From: Cyanobacteriota bacterium
GTDB lineage: Bacteria; Cyanobacteriota; Cyanobacteriia; PCC-6307; Cyanobiaceae
Assembly (NCBI GenBank): GCA_026389285.1
Contig: JAPLID010000139.1
Location: 409 to 64,408 of the forward strand
Direction: 5' to 3'
Length of the DNA stretch: 64,000 nucleotides
Below are positions 48,932 through 58,844 of this stretch, one piece after another. The notes beneath the pieces were generated by a model. That model saw only the letters and a list, made by a program, of their open reading frames with translations, had not been told where the DNA came from and searched no databases. Position 1 is the first letter of the stretch, and each line of letters opens with the position of its first letter. Both the position numbers and the translations under genes were made by a program.

Positions 48932-49405
48932 TCAGGCCCGAGCCAGGCGGCGGCGGCGAAACCAGCCGCTGAGCTGCTCCTGGGCCGCTTCAGCCAGAAC
49001 GCCGCCCTGGACTGTCATCCGGTGATGGGCGCTGGGATCGGCCGCCAGGTTGAGGCAGCCGCCCAGGGCGCCGCGCTTGGCGTCAGCGGCGGCGAACACC
49101 ACCCGGCCGACCCGGGCCTGGATCAGGGCACCGGCGCACATCGGGCAAGGTTCCAGGGTGACCAGCAGGCTGCAGTCGTTGAAACGCCAGTCCCCGCGCA
49201 GGGCCGCCGCCTGACGCAGGGCCACCAGCTCGGCGTGTCCGAGCGGATCCTGATGGCGATGGCGCCGGTTGCTGCCCCAGCCCAGGCAATGGCCCCGGCC
49301 ATCGAGAATCACGGCCGCCACCGGGATCTCCCCCTGCTCCCCCACCAGCTCCGCCCGACGCAGCAGGCGTTGCATCCAGTAGGCGTCCCGCTGCGGCTGC
49401 TCCAT
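48932..49405 (-). CDS. tadA: tRNA-specific adenosine deaminase
   Basis: IPVAAVILDGRG...GHAELVALRQAA...TLEPCPMCAGALIQARVGRVVF. Confidence 0.95.
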   Translation of the reverse strand: MEQPQRDAYWMQRLLRRAELVGEQGEIPVAAVILDGRGHCLGWGSNRRHRHQDPLGHAELVALRQAAALRGDWRFNDCSLLVTLEPCPMCAGALIQARVGRVVFAAADAKRGALGGCLNLAADPSAHHRMTVQGGVLAEAAQEQLSGWFRRRRLARA

Positions 49406-49469
49406 GGCTCCCTTGTAGCCCCGGCCGGCAGGGCACGGGGCAGAATGGCTCTCACACCGACCTTCGCCG

Positions 49470-50945
49470 TTGGCCAGCGCGCCCTCCGCTCAGCGTCTTC
49501 CCCAGCCAGCCAGCCTTGCCGGGGTTGCCGAGCCGGGCGGCTTCGATGTGCTGGACAACTTTGATGTGCTGAACAACTTCGCCGCTCCCACCGGCCTGGA
49601 TCCCCAGCTTGAGCGTTTCCTGCACCAGGCCTCCAGCCTGCTCTGTCGGTGGCTTGGTGAGGCGGAAGCCTGCCCACCCCTGCCGGCCCTGAGCGTTCTT
49701 CCCGACGTGGAACCGGAACAGCAGGGTCTGCCGCCGCAGCGCCTGCTGTCGGACCTGCAGCTGGTGATGGAGGGAGCCTTTAATCCCAACCACCCCGGCG
49801 CGCTCGCCCACCTGGATCCACCCCCTCTGGCGGCGTCGATCGCCGCCGATCTGATCTGCGCCGGACTCAACAACAATCTGCTGGCCGAAGAGCTCTCCCC
49901 CAGCCTGACCCGGCTAGAGCGCAGCCTCTGCTCCTGGCTGGCCCAGGGCCTGGGCCTGGGGGCCGAAGCTGGTGGGGTGGCGGCCAGTGGCGGCTCCCTC
50001 AGCAATCTGATGGCCCTGGTCACCGCCCGCCGCAGTCGCGGTCTCGGTTGCCGCGCCGACGCAGTGGTGCTCTGCAGCGCCGATGCCCATGTCTCCTTCG
50101 ACAAGGCGATGGCGGTGATGGGCCTTCCCGCCGACGCCCTGCAGCGTCTGCCGGTGGATGATCAGGGTGAGCTGCAGGTCGCCGCCCTGGCGGAGCGGCT
50201 CAACCAGCTCACCGCCGCCGGCATTCCAGTGCTGGCGGTGGTCGCCACGGCCGGCACCACGGTGCGCGGTGCCATTGATCCCCTCCCGGCGATCGCCGCC
50301 CTATGCCGTCGCCACAATCTCTGGCTCCACGTCGACGGCGCGATCGGGGCCGTGTTCGCCCTGGCCCCAACCCAGCGCCAGCTGCTCCGGGGTCTGGAGC
50401 TGGCCGATTCAATCACGGTCAATCCCCAAAAGCTTCTGGGCATCACCAAGACCTCCTCGTTGCTGCTGCTGGCGGATCCTCAGCAGCTGCAGCTGGCGTT
50501 TGCCACCGGTCTGCCTTATATGGAACCCAGCTGGGGTGCCGCCCACGGTGGCGAATCCGGTCTGCAGGGCAGTCGCCCCGCAGAAATCCTCAAGCTCTGG
50601 CTCGGGCTGCGCCAGCTGGGTCTGGCCGGTATCGCCGCGCTGGTGGAGGGGGCGATCGAACGGCGACGGCAACTGGCCACCTTGCTAGCTACCGATGATC
50701 GACTGCAGCTGCTGGGCGGACCCCTGCACCTGCTGGCCTTCCGGCCCCGGGAGCTGGACGCCGAGGCCTGCGTCGCCTGGTCCAGCTCCACCCGTCAGGC
50801 CCTGCTGGCAGAGCAGCTGATGCTCTCCAGGCCCTGGTATCACGGCCGCCACCACCTCAAGGCAGTGCTGGGCAACCCGCACACCCAGACCTCCCACCTG
50901 GAACGCCTAGCCCGCATCGTGCTGGAGAACCTCCCCCATGGCTGA
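49470..50945 (+). CDS. PLP-dependent group II decarboxylase
   Basis: TTG start; ADAHVSFDKAMAVMGL, LWLHVDGAIGAVFAL, ADSITVNPQKLLGITKTSSLLLL. Confidence 0.9.
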   Translation: MASAPSAQRLPQPASLAGVAEPGGFDVLDNFDVLNNFAAPTGLDPQLERFLHQASSLLCRWLGEAEACPPLPALSVLPDVEPEQQGLPPQRLLSDLQLVMEGAFNPNHPGALAHLDPPPLAASIAADLICAGLNNNLLAEELSPSLTRLERSLCSWLAQGLGLGAEAGGVAASGGSLSNLMALVTARRSRGLGCRADAVVLCSADAHVSFDKAMAVMGLPADALQRLPVDDQGELQVAALAERLNQLTAAGIPVLAVVATAGTTVRGAIDPLPAIAALCRRHNLWLHVDGAIGAVFALAPTQRQLLRGLELADSITVNPQKLLGITKTSSLLLLADPQQLQLAFATGLPYMEPSWGAAHGGESGLQGSRPAEILKLWLGLRQLGLAGIAALVEGAIERRRQLATLLATDDRLQLLGGPLHLLAFRPRELDAEACVAWSSSTRQALLAEQLMLSRPWYHGRHHLKAVLGNPHTQTSHLERLARIVLENLPHG

Positions 50946-51234
50946 TCAGCAGGGCCCGCAGCCTGATCCCACCGACCGACAGACGGCAGCCGCCAGCCCA
51001 GCACCAGTGGCGGGTAGCAAGGCCAGTGCCGCCTCCCGCTGGGTGGCGATCATCACCGGTGCCATCTCGATCCTGATCGCCGTGCTCTACCTGCTGTTGA
51101 TCACGGTTCTCGATAGTCGCGGTCCGATGCGCCCCCCTCCGCCGGAGGCTCTTGGCTTCGCTCCGGCGGTCGGGGCGGCAGGCGCACCTGGCGTCGCTGC
51201 AGTGGTTCTACCACCCGGTTCACCGCGGTTCTGA
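50938..51234 (+). CDS. single-TM hypothetical protein
   Basis: SRWVAIITGAISILIAVLYLLLITVLDSRGPMRPPPPEALG; C-terminal part overlaps the convergent gene. Confidence 0.5.
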   Translation: MADQQGPQPDPTDRQTAAASPAPVAGSKASAASRWVAIITGAISILIAVLYLLLITVLDSRGPMRPPPPEALGFAPAVGAAGAPGVAAVVLPPGSPRF

Positions 51235-52705
51235 GGAAGTTGCGCAGCAGATCCTCGCGGCGATTGAGGTCATATTCGCGCTGCAGCACCGATTGCAGGC
51301 CGCCATCACCCCAGTCCTGATCCTGCTGGAAGTAGATCAAGAAGCTGCGGCCCGCCACACGGGTCAGCCAGGCGGCACTGACAGCCTGAATCGCCCGGCT
51401 CACCACCAGGGCGGGCAGGTTGAGGCTCATCACGCTGCTGATCAGGGCCACGCCGCCCTTGACCAGACCAAGGCCGGCCAGGGTTCGGCCCACCGAAAGG
51501 GCCAGATCCTGGGCCGAGTCGCGGCTGAGGCTGATGCCATAGATCTTGCCGATCTCCATCACCATCTGGGCGTTCACCGCCGCGGCGCCGAGCAGATCGA
51601 CCCCTGGCAGGGGGGTGAGCGCCACGACGCCGGCCCCGATCCAGACGTAGCGGTCGACGATCGCTTCGCCATCACGGCGGCGCTGGGCATCGAGCAGGGC
51701 CCGGCTGGTCTCCCCCAGCTGGCGGCATTGCAGCAGCAGGTTGTCGGCGATCAGTTCCTCACCATCGGCCTGCAGCACGGCGGCCATCCGCCTTAGCAAC
51801 GCCTCCACCTCCGGCTGTGGCTGCTGAGGTTTCCCCCCTGGCATCGGCACGCTCTGGGGTGAGGCGCTGGCGGGGATCACATCTTCGGCGGCGATGCGGC
51901 CGGAGCAGCGCTGGCGCAACAGGGCCAGCAGCCGCTGCTCCTCCTGTTCCCCGCGCAGATCGCATTTGTTGAGCACCAGTAGCAGGCGTTTGCCGAGGCT
52001 GGCCAGCACGTCGAACACCTCCAGTTCGCTGGCCCGCAGATCTCCGTCCACCACCAGCACCAGCAGATCGGCGCGCACTGCCTGGCGGCGAGCCATCTGT
52101 TCACGCTCTCGGCCCGCACCGCCCGCTTCCAGGATCCCGGGGGTGTCTTCGAGAATCACGGCGCGAGGCAACTGCTTCAGCCGCAGGCGGTAGCGGGCCG
52201 ACTCGGTGGTCGAGCCCATCGGCGCTCCCACCTCACCCACCAGCTCCTTGAGCAGGGCCCGGATCAGGGAGGTCTTGCCGGTGGAGCCACTGCCAAACAG
52301 GGAGATCACCAGATCCCCCCGCTCCAGTTCCCGCTGCATGCGCTGGCGTTCCTGCTGCAGGGCCTGGCGTTCCACTTCATCGCGGATCCGCTCGAGGGTG
52401 CGATCGATCGAGGCGAGGTTGCGCTCGGCCGCCTCCCGTTTGCTGCCGGAGGGCTGGTGCAGCGTCCGGGCCGATCTGCTGTCGGCGCCGCGACGCCCCA
52501 GGGCTTTCCACCAGGGCCAGCCGAACTGAACCACCGCCAGTAGCACCACGGCGAGCAGGACCAGCAACAAGGGTCCGATCAACCAGCCGGGTAACCAGTA
52601 ACTCAGCTGCCAGATCAGCTGGTTGACGGCCTGCAGCACCAGTCCCGCCGCCAGCAACAGCAGCAGGCCGAGGCCGATCCAGAGCCAGAGACGACGGGGC
52701 AGCAT
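51101..52705 (-). CDS. membrane-associated Era-like GTPase with DUF697 domain
   Basis: GSGSTGKTSLIRALL (G1), EDTPGI (G3), LNKCDL (G4), C-terminal DUF697-like PLPGVDLLGAAAVNAQMVMEIGKIYG. Confidence 0.88.
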   Translation of the reverse strand: MLPRRLWLWIGLGLLLLLAAGLVLQAVNQLIWQLSYWLPGWLIGPLLLVLLAVVLLAVVQFGWPWWKALGRRGADSRSARTLHQPSGSKREAAERNLASIDRTLERIRDEVERQALQQERQRMQRELERGDLVISLFGSGSTGKTSLIRALLKELVGEVGAPMGSTTESARYRLRLKQLPRAVILEDTPGILEAGGAGREREQMARRQAVRADLLVLVVDGDLRASELEVFDVLASLGKRLLLVLNKCDLRGEQEEQRLLALLRQRCSGRIAAEDVIPASASPQSVPMPGGKPQQPQPEVEALLRRMAAVLQADGEELIADNLLLQCRQLGETSRALLDAQRRRDGEAIVDRYVWIGAGVVALTPLPGVDLLGAAAVNAQMVMEIGKIYGISLSRDSAQDLALSVGRTLAGLGLVKGGVALISSVMSLNLPALVVSRAIQAVSAAWLTRVAGRSFLIYFQQDQDWGDGGLQSVLQREYDLNRREDLLRNFLRTAVNRVVEPLQRRQVRLPPRPPERSQEPPAEGGASDRDYREP

Positions 52706-54738
52706 CAGGGCGCAGGGCTGGAGGAGCGGACGATGTCGCCCCAGAGGGAGGCGGCCAGGGCACTGCTGGCGTGGGTCGGGGCGTTGTTGTCATTGCCGAG
52801 CCAGACGCCCATCACCCAATGCCGCTGAGGCACGAAGCCGATGAACCAGAGATCGCGGCCGTCGTTGGTGGTGCCGGTCTTGCCGCCGGCGCCACCGCCG
52901 ACGTAGGCGGCTGTGCCGGTGCCGCTGCTCACCACCGCCTGCAGCAGGCTGCGCATCGCTCGGGCACTGGCCGGGCTGGTCACCCGACGGCCGGCGGCGC
53001 CGGTGCTGCGCAGGGAGGACGGAGCGCTGCTCCCGGTTGGCGCTTGGCCGGTGTGGCAGTTGCTCTGAGCTGAACGGGGACAGGCCTCCGCGTCGGTGAG
53101 TCTGCGGATCGTGCTGGGGGCATGCCAGATGCCGTCATCGGCGATGGCGCCATAGGCGCCGGTGAGTTCCAGCAGGGTCACCTCGCTCTGGCCCAGGGCC
53201 AGACCCGGCACCGGGTTCAGCGGCGAGCTGATGCCCAGATCCCGGGCCTTCTGCACCACCGACTCCAGCCCCACCTGGCGAGCCATCCGCAGGGCGGCGG
53301 TGTTGCTGCTGATCGCCAGGGCCTGGCGCAGGCTGAGCCTGCCGCGGCAGCCACTGCTGAACCGCTGCCCCCGCCATTCCAGTGGACCGCAGTCCACCGT
53401 GTCACTGGGCTTGCTTCCCCGTTCCAGGGCCAGCAGATAGGGCACCAATTTAAAGGTGCTGCCCGGTTGCCGCAGCGCCATGGTGGCCCGGTTGAACTGG
53501 CTGAGGCGATAGTCGCGGCCGCCTGCGATCGCCAGGATGCCGCCATTGCGGCTGTCGAGCACGACCACGGCACCCTGGCTCACACCCAGGGAGCGGCTGG
53601 CATCGAGGTGCTGGCGCAGCAGGCGCTCGATCAGCTCCTGCAGGGAGGGATCAAGGTGCGTGTCGATCAGGAAGTTGCCCTCGGCGGCCACGTCCACCCC
53701 CACCAGATTTTCCAGATCGCGGCGCACCTGGTCGGTGTAAAAGGGCGCCGCGCGCCGCGCTCGGGAGCGGCAGGCCTGGCTGGCCAGCTGGATCGGCTGC
53801 CGCCGGGCTGAGCGGGCCAGATCGGCATTGATCCGGCCGGTATCGGCCATCTTGGCGAGCACCTGGTTACGGGCTGCCAGAGCCGCCTGCGGATCGAAAC
53901 AGGGGTCGTAGCCGTTGGGAGAGGGCAGTAGGCCCACCAGCAGCGCCGCCTCGGCCAGCTCCAGCCGGGCGGCGGGCTTGCCGAACAGATGGCGGGAGGC
54001 GTCCTCGAAGCCCCAGCCGCTGCCGAGAAACACCCGGTTCAGATAGCTCAGCAGCAGATCCCGTTTGCTGAAGCGCGCCTCCAACTGCAGGGCGACTAGC
54101 AGTTCGCGCCACTTGCGGCCCAGGGTCTCCCCCTGGCCCACCTGCTCGGGATAGAGGCTGCGGGCCAGCTGCTGGGTCAGGGTGCTGCCGCCCTCCAGCA
54201 CGCGTCCGCCCACCAGGTTGGCCAGCAGGGCCCGGCCGGTGCCGATCGGGTCCACACCCGGATGCCACCAGAAGCGGCTGTCCTCACTGGCCAGAAGCGC
54301 GTCGATCAGCACGCTGGGGTACTGATGCATCTGGATCAGCGAAAGCAGCAGCAATAGCAGCCCACCACCAAAGATCCCGACCAGGGCCAGGACCGAGACC
54401 TGAACGGCCACTCTCAGGCGCGAGGCGGGGCGGCTGGCAAAGCGGATCTCCGGCAGGTCCGGCAGATGGCTGGGGCCGAACCGCACCCGATCGCCATCGC
54501 TCAGCAGCAGCTCCTTGACCCTGGTGCCATGCCACCAGATGCCGTTGGTGGAATCCAGATCCCGCAGCAACCACTGGTCGCCGCGCTGCTCCAGCAGGGC
54601 GTGGCGACGGCTGACGGCGGCATGGTCGATCACAATCTCGGCCCTGGCATCGCGTCCGAGGCGATAACAGCTGCCGGCCAGACGCTGCTGGCGGGGCGCC
54701 TGCCCCGGGAGATGGATGTCCAGTTGAGCTTCAGCCAT
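52705..54738 (-). CDS. FHA domain + class A penicillin-binding protein (GT51/transpeptidase)
   Basis: FHA: YRLGRDARAEIVIDHAAVSRRHALLEQRGDQWLLRDLDSTNGIWWHG; GT51: ASEDSRFWWHPGVD, GGSTLTQQLARSLY; TP: RQPGSTFKL, SSNTAALRMA, GKTGTTNDG. Confidence 0.93.
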   Translation of the reverse strand: MAEAQLDIHLPGQAPRQQRLAGSCYRLGRDARAEIVIDHAAVSRRHALLEQRGDQWLLRDLDSTNGIWWHGTRVKELLLSDGDRVRFGPSHLPDLPEIRFASRPASRLRVAVQVSVLALVGIFGGGLLLLLLSLIQMHQYPSVLIDALLASEDSRFWWHPGVDPIGTGRALLANLVGGRVLEGGSTLTQQLARSLYPEQVGQGETLGRKWRELLVALQLEARFSKRDLLLSYLNRVFLGSGWGFEDASRHLFGKPAARLELAEAALLVGLLPSPNGYDPCFDPQAALAARNQVLAKMADTGRINADLARSARRQPIQLASQACRSRARRAAPFYTDQVRRDLENLVGVDVAAEGNFLIDTHLDPSLQELIERLLRQHLDASRSLGVSQGAVVVLDSRNGGILAIAGGRDYRLSQFNRATMALRQPGSTFKLVPYLLALERGSKPSDTVDCGPLEWRGQRFSSGCRGRLSLRQALAISSNTAALRMARQVGLESVVQKARDLGISSPLNPVPGLALGQSEVTLLELTGAYGAIADDGIWHAPSTIRRLTDAEACPRSAQSNCHTGQAPTGSSAPSSLRSTGAAGRRVTSPASARAMRSLLQAVVSSGTGTAAYVGGGAGGKTGTTNDGRDLWFIGFVPQRHWVMGVWLGNDNNAPTHASSALAASLWGDIVRSSSPAP

Positions 54739-55225
54739 CCAGATGCCTGCCGCTGCGCAGCCAGTCGATGGCAAAGCAGGCCACCGCCAGGTTGATGGCC
54801 ACGTCGGCGACATTGAAGATCGGGAACTGGACCGGCACGAACTCCAGGAAATCGACGACGTAGCCCAGCCGCCAGCGATCGAGGCCATTGCCTAGGGCAC
54901 CCGCCAGCAGCAGCGCCAACGCCAGGACCTGCCAGGGCCGAGCAGGTGGCTGCCACACCAGCCAGCCGACGGCCAGCAGCGTCACCAGGGCACTCACTAG
55001 GCCCAGCCAGGCGCTGTTGCCGCTGAACAGACTGAAGGCGGCACCGGTGTTGGCCACTCGCTGCAGCTGCAGGAGCCCTGGCAGCCAGGGCAGGGTCTGA
55101 CCTGGGCCCAGTTGGCTGAGGGCCCAGGCCTTGCTGAGCTGGTCCAGCCCCACCACGGCGGAGGCCACGATCCAGGGTCCGAGTCGTCGGGCCAGGGCGG
55201 AGCGTCCGATGGCGTGACGTCTCAC
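54731..55225 (-). CDS. lspA: lipoprotein signal peptidase
   Basis: VVGLDQLSKAWAL...RVANTGAAFSLFSG...GALGNGLDRWRLGYVVDFLEF...FNVADVAI; GTG start overlapping bioY stop. Confidence 0.95.
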   Translation of the reverse strand: MRRHAIGRSALARRLGPWIVASAVVGLDQLSKAWALSQLGPGQTLPWLPGLLQLQRVANTGAAFSLFSGNSAWLGLVSALVTLLAVGWLVWQPPARPWQVLALALLLAGALGNGLDRWRLGYVVDFLEFVPVQFPIFNVADVAINLAVACFAIDWLRSGRHLDG

Positions 55226-55791
55226 GACTCGATCAGCAGGATGCGCCGCAGCAGCCAGGCCACCACAGCCACGGCACAGCAGAGCAGCAACTGGGGCAGC
55301 ACCGCGAGGCTGTAGCCGATCACCAGCGGCAGCACACCGCTGCCCCAACGGCCCACCATGGCGCCGAGCAACAGATTGGCCAGACCGCACAACTGGATCA
55401 CCAGCAGTCCGATGCCGGCCACCGCCGCCAGGCTCAGTGGATCGCCCATGTCGGGCTGGCGGGCCAACCGGCCGCTGACCCAGGCGGCGGGCACGAATCC
55501 GGCCAGGTAGCCGAAACCCGGATCCAGCAGGTAGCCGATACCGCCGCCTTCGTGGAAGACCGGCAGCTGAAACAGGCCGACGCTCAGGTAGGCCACAGCC
55601 GCTAGCAGGGCGCTGCGGGGGCCGGCCACCAGGGCGGTGAGCATCAAGGCCGGCACCTGCAGGGTGATTCCCAGGGGCTGGAGACTCCAACCCGTGGCTT
55701 GATGGATGGGGAAGGCTGAGGGGACCATGCCTCCCACCACGATCAGCAGCAAACCGGCGATGGCGCCGCTCCAGGTGGCTAGGGCTCGCAA
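55222..55791 (-). CDS. bioY: biotin transporter BioY
   Basis: PLGITLQVPALMLTALVAGPRSALLAAVAYLSVGLFQLPVFHEGGGIGYLLDPGFGYLAGF. Confidence 0.93.
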   Translation of the reverse strand: MRALATWSGAIAGLLLIVVGGMVPSAFPIHQATGWSLQPLGITLQVPALMLTALVAGPRSALLAAVAYLSVGLFQLPVFHEGGGIGYLLDPGFGYLAGFVPAAWVSGRLARQPDMGDPLSLAAVAGIGLLVIQLCGLANLLLGAMVGRWGSGVLPLVIGYSLAVLPQLLLCCAVAVVAWLLRRILLIES

Positions 55792-55857
55792 CGCATTGAT
55801 GACAGGCTCCCGCCCATCCTGCTGCAGCTAGGTTCAGCTGAGAAGGGGGAGGCTGCT

Positions 55858-56217
55858 TTGACCAGCGACGGGATACCCGGCGAGAGCAGCGAGACACTCC
55901 TAGGTGAGAACGGCAGCCCGCTGGCGGCCTCGCCCCATCCATCTGTCGATCAGCCTGTCGATCAGCCCGAGCAGCGGCCTGTCGATGTTGCCCCACTGAC
56001 AGCAGCTTCTGAGTTTCGGATCGGGGATCTGGTGGTGGTCGAGGGGCAGCTCCCTTTTCTCAAGAGTGCCGATCCGATGCCGATGCTGCGTCCCCCGGAT
56101 CTGGTGGACAGCGGTGAACAGGGGCAGGTGCTGGAGATCCGCGCCATGGGTCAGCTGGCCATTCGCTTCCGCCGCGGCACCTTCCTGATCGCTGCCCGCC
56201 AGCTGCGCCATGTCTAA
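55858..56217 (+). CDS. NAD(P)H dehydrogenase assembly family (CRR42-like) protein
   Basis: IGDLVVVEGQLPFLKSADPMPMLRPPDLVDSGEQGQVLEIRAMGQLAIRFRRGTFLI. Confidence 0.75.
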   Translation: MTSDGIPGESSETLLGENGSPLAASPHPSVDQPVDQPEQRPVDVAPLTAASEFRIGDLVVVEGQLPFLKSADPMPMLRPPDLVDSGEQGQVLEIRAMGQLAIRFRRGTFLIAARQLRHV

Positions 56218-56219
56218 CC

Positions 56220-57530
56220 TCAGACGGCACCGCTGAAGGGATGGGCTTTCCAGGCCCTGGCGGCGGCGGCCAGGGCCGATGGAGGCCCCACCAGGCTCAG
56301 GGCGGGTTGGCCGAGCCAGGTGGCGGCGGCCTGGCGGATCGCCTCGGCACTGAGCTGTTCCGCCTGTTCCAGGCAGCGATCCACATGATCGATCGGCAGA
56401 CCATGGCTGAGCACGAGGGCCAGCCGTTCCGCCAGCTGGGAGCAGGTCTGGCGTCCCATGGCGTCCTGGCCGCGATATTTGGCCAGGGCCAGGCCCAGCT
56501 CGGGCCCATCCAGGGGCTGTTCCCGGACCCGCTGCCATTCCTGCAGCAGACAGTGGGTGGCTTCCTCGGCCCGCTCGGCGGAGGTGGACAGGTGCATCAC
56601 GAAGGGCGCCGCACCACAGCGGGCCGGCAGATGCACGCCAACGTCGTAGGCCAGGCCGCGCTCCTCGCGCATGGTCACGAACAATCGCGAGGACATCCCC
56701 AGGCCCAGGTGGGCCTGAAGCAGGCGCAGGGCTACCGCATCGGCGTGGCCAAGGGGCACGGTCGGGCAGCCCAGCATCAGCACCAGCTGCTCGGTGTCCT
56801 GCTCCAACTGGGCCAGACGGGCCGGAGGCGCCCCGCCGGTGAACGCTGTCCCCGGGGCTGGGTGCTGCGGCAGGGCTGTGGGCCAGGGCCGTCCCCCCAG
56901 TCCCTCGCTGAGCAGATCGCTCAGATCGGCGGGGATCTCGCCGCTGAGCACCATCACGGCTCCCTTCTGGCCCAGTCCGGCCACCAGGGGCTCCAGATCG
57001 CTGCCGGCCAGCGATTCCAGCTCCGCTTCCACCCCCAGCGGATCGTGGCCGTAGGGACCCTGCCCGTAAAGACAGTGGCGCAGCTGGTCGTGGGCCAGCT
57101 GGAAGGGGTCCTCCCGCTGGCGCTGCAGGGTCTGCAGGTTGAGCTGGCGCTCCAGGTCCAGCTGATCCGCAGGCAACTGCGGTTGGCGCACCATGGCCAG
57201 CAGCAGCGGCAGCAGGCTGGTGGCATCAGCAGCGGCGCACTTGAGCCCGATCACCAGGGCATCTTCAAGGGCTTCAGCTCTTAGGCCCGCCCCAGCTCCT
57301 TCCACCAGATCGGCCAGGGCCTCGGCATCGAGATCGCCGCACCCTCTGGTCATCAGGCCGGCCAGTAACTGATGGGCGCCCCGGGCGCCGGTGGGATCGG
57401 CGCCGCTGCCGCCCCGGATCGACAGCCGGGCCGAGAGGATCGCTGGCCCTTGCCTGGGCAGGAGCATCACCGGCAGTCCCCCCGGCAGGGTCAGGCTTTC
57501 GATCGTCGATTGAATCGGAGTGGTTCTCAT
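56220..57530 (-). CDS. M16 family peptidase-like protein (no HxxEH)
   Basis: Starts MRTTPIQSTIESLTLPGGLPVMLLP; C-terminal MREERGLAYDVGVHL; overlaps upstream M16 gene stop (ATGA). Confidence 0.88.
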   Translation of the reverse strand: MRTTPIQSTIESLTLPGGLPVMLLPRQGPAILSARLSIRGGSGADPTGARGAHQLLAGLMTRGCGDLDAEALADLVEGAGAGLRAEALEDALVIGLKCAAADATSLLPLLLAMVRQPQLPADQLDLERQLNLQTLQRQREDPFQLAHDQLRHCLYGQGPYGHDPLGVEAELESLAGSDLEPLVAGLGQKGAVMVLSGEIPADLSDLLSEGLGGRPWPTALPQHPAPGTAFTGGAPPARLAQLEQDTEQLVLMLGCPTVPLGHADAVALRLLQAHLGLGMSSRLFVTMREERGLAYDVGVHLPARCGAAPFVMHLSTSAERAEEATHCLLQEWQRVREQPLDGPELGLALAKYRGQDAMGRQTCSQLAERLALVLSHGLPIDHVDRCLEQAEQLSAEAIRQAAATWLGQPALSLVGPPSALAAAARAWKAHPFSGAV

Positions 57531-58801
57531 GCCGGCACCGCTTCGAGGATGTAAGCCAGATCGGGATCCAGCGCGCTGAGGGCGTCTTGCCGCAGCCGGG
57601 CGGGTGCCCAGCGCTGCAGGAGCTCCAGCGGTTGCTGCAGGGACTGGCGCCTTCCCCAGAGCGAGCTGTTGCCGATCAGGCCGGCCACGCTGCCCGCCGA
57701 TTCCAGGCCGAAGCGATAGGCGTTGGCCACCAGCCGCTGCGCTCTGCGCCATTCCGTGCTGCCGATCTCCTCAGCCATCAGCTCGCTCCAGACCTGCTGG
57801 ATCGCCTGGCGCACCTCCGGCAGCTCCTCCGGTTCACAGACCGCCTCCAGCAGGGCCAGGCTGCCGCATTCCATCGGATGCAGATCGAGGTCCACGCTCT
57901 CGACGATGCGCAGCTGTTCGCGCAGCCGTTCCACCAGCCGGCTGCGGCGCCCTTCGGCCAGCACCGTGGTGGCCAGATCGGCACCCATCACGCCCTCCAG
58001 ATCATGAGCTGCGGGTTGCCACCAGGCCATCAGCAGACGGGCGGACTCCAGGCGCGGCAGCTCCATGCGTTCTTCCCCACGCCTCAGGCGCAGCGGTTCC
58101 GGTGATGGCGCTTCGGTCGCCGGCGGCAGAACGGCCAGGGGACCGTCGGCGATGCGGCGGGCCAGATCCCCATCCCCCACGGCGCCGCTGATCGCCAGCA
58201 CGCAGCGGCTACCGCCATAGAGGCGCTGATGGAAGGCGGCCATGGCCGCCGGGTTATGCGACAGCAGAGCTTGACGCTGGCCGAGGATCGGCTGGCCATA
58301 GGGATGGCCCGGGCAGGCCTGGGCCAGCATCCGCTGCAGCGCCACCTCCTCAGGCTGGTCCTCGCTCTCGGCCAACTCTCCGAGTACCACCTGGCGTTCC
58401 ATGGCGAAGGCCTCCGGCTCAAGCCGGGGGTGGAGCACCAGATCCAGTAGCAGATCGAGGGCTTCCGGCGCCGCCTCCGGCGGGATCAGCACGTGATAGT
58501 GCACATCATCGAAGCCGGTGGCGGCATTGCTGTTGCCGCCGAGGGCCTCGACGCGTCGATCGAACTCGCCCGCCGCCAGGTGCTCACTGCCCTTGAACAC
58601 CATGTGCTCCAGGAAGTGGGCCATACCGCTCTCCCCCGGCCGTTCCCAGGCACTGCCGGCCCGGCACCAGAAATCGAGACAGACGAGAGGGGCCTCCTCC
58701 AGGGGCAGGCTCACCAGTTCGGCGCCGTTGGCGAACCGCTGGCGTTCGGGTTCACCCAGGCCAGGCAGCAACGGCCCGCGACAAGCTTCAGGAAGACTCA
58801 C
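57527..58801 (-). CDS. M16 family zinc peptidase
   Basis: GMAHFLEHMVFKGSEHLAAGEFDRRVEALGGNSNAATGFDDVHYHV (HxxEH); GTG start at 58801 probable. Confidence 0.9.
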   Translation of the reverse strand: MSLPEACRGPLLPGLGEPERQRFANGAELVSLPLEEAPLVCLDFWCRAGSAWERPGESGMAHFLEHMVFKGSEHLAAGEFDRRVEALGGNSNAATGFDDVHYHVLIPPEAAPEALDLLLDLVLHPRLEPEAFAMERQVVLGELAESEDQPEEVALQRMLAQACPGHPYGQPILGQRQALLSHNPAAMAAFHQRLYGGSRCVLAISGAVGDGDLARRIADGPLAVLPPATEAPSPEPLRLRRGEERMELPRLESARLLMAWWQPAAHDLEGVMGADLATTVLAEGRRSRLVERLREQLRIVESVDLDLHPMECGSLALLEAVCEPEELPEVRQAIQQVWSELMAEEIGSTEWRRAQRLVANAYRFGLESAGSVAGLIGNSSLWGRRQSLQQPLELLQRWAPARLRQDALSALDPDLAYILEAVPA

Positions 58802-58844
58802 AGGTGCATGGCAGGATCGCCATTCTGCTGGCTTCAGGGCCGCG

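Noticed and set aside
55900-55990. Short repeat PSVDQPVDQPEQRPVD in the CRR42-like protein as a functional repeat array
   Set aside because: Only two to three imperfect copies in a probable flexible N-terminal region; not distinguishable from ordinary low complexity.
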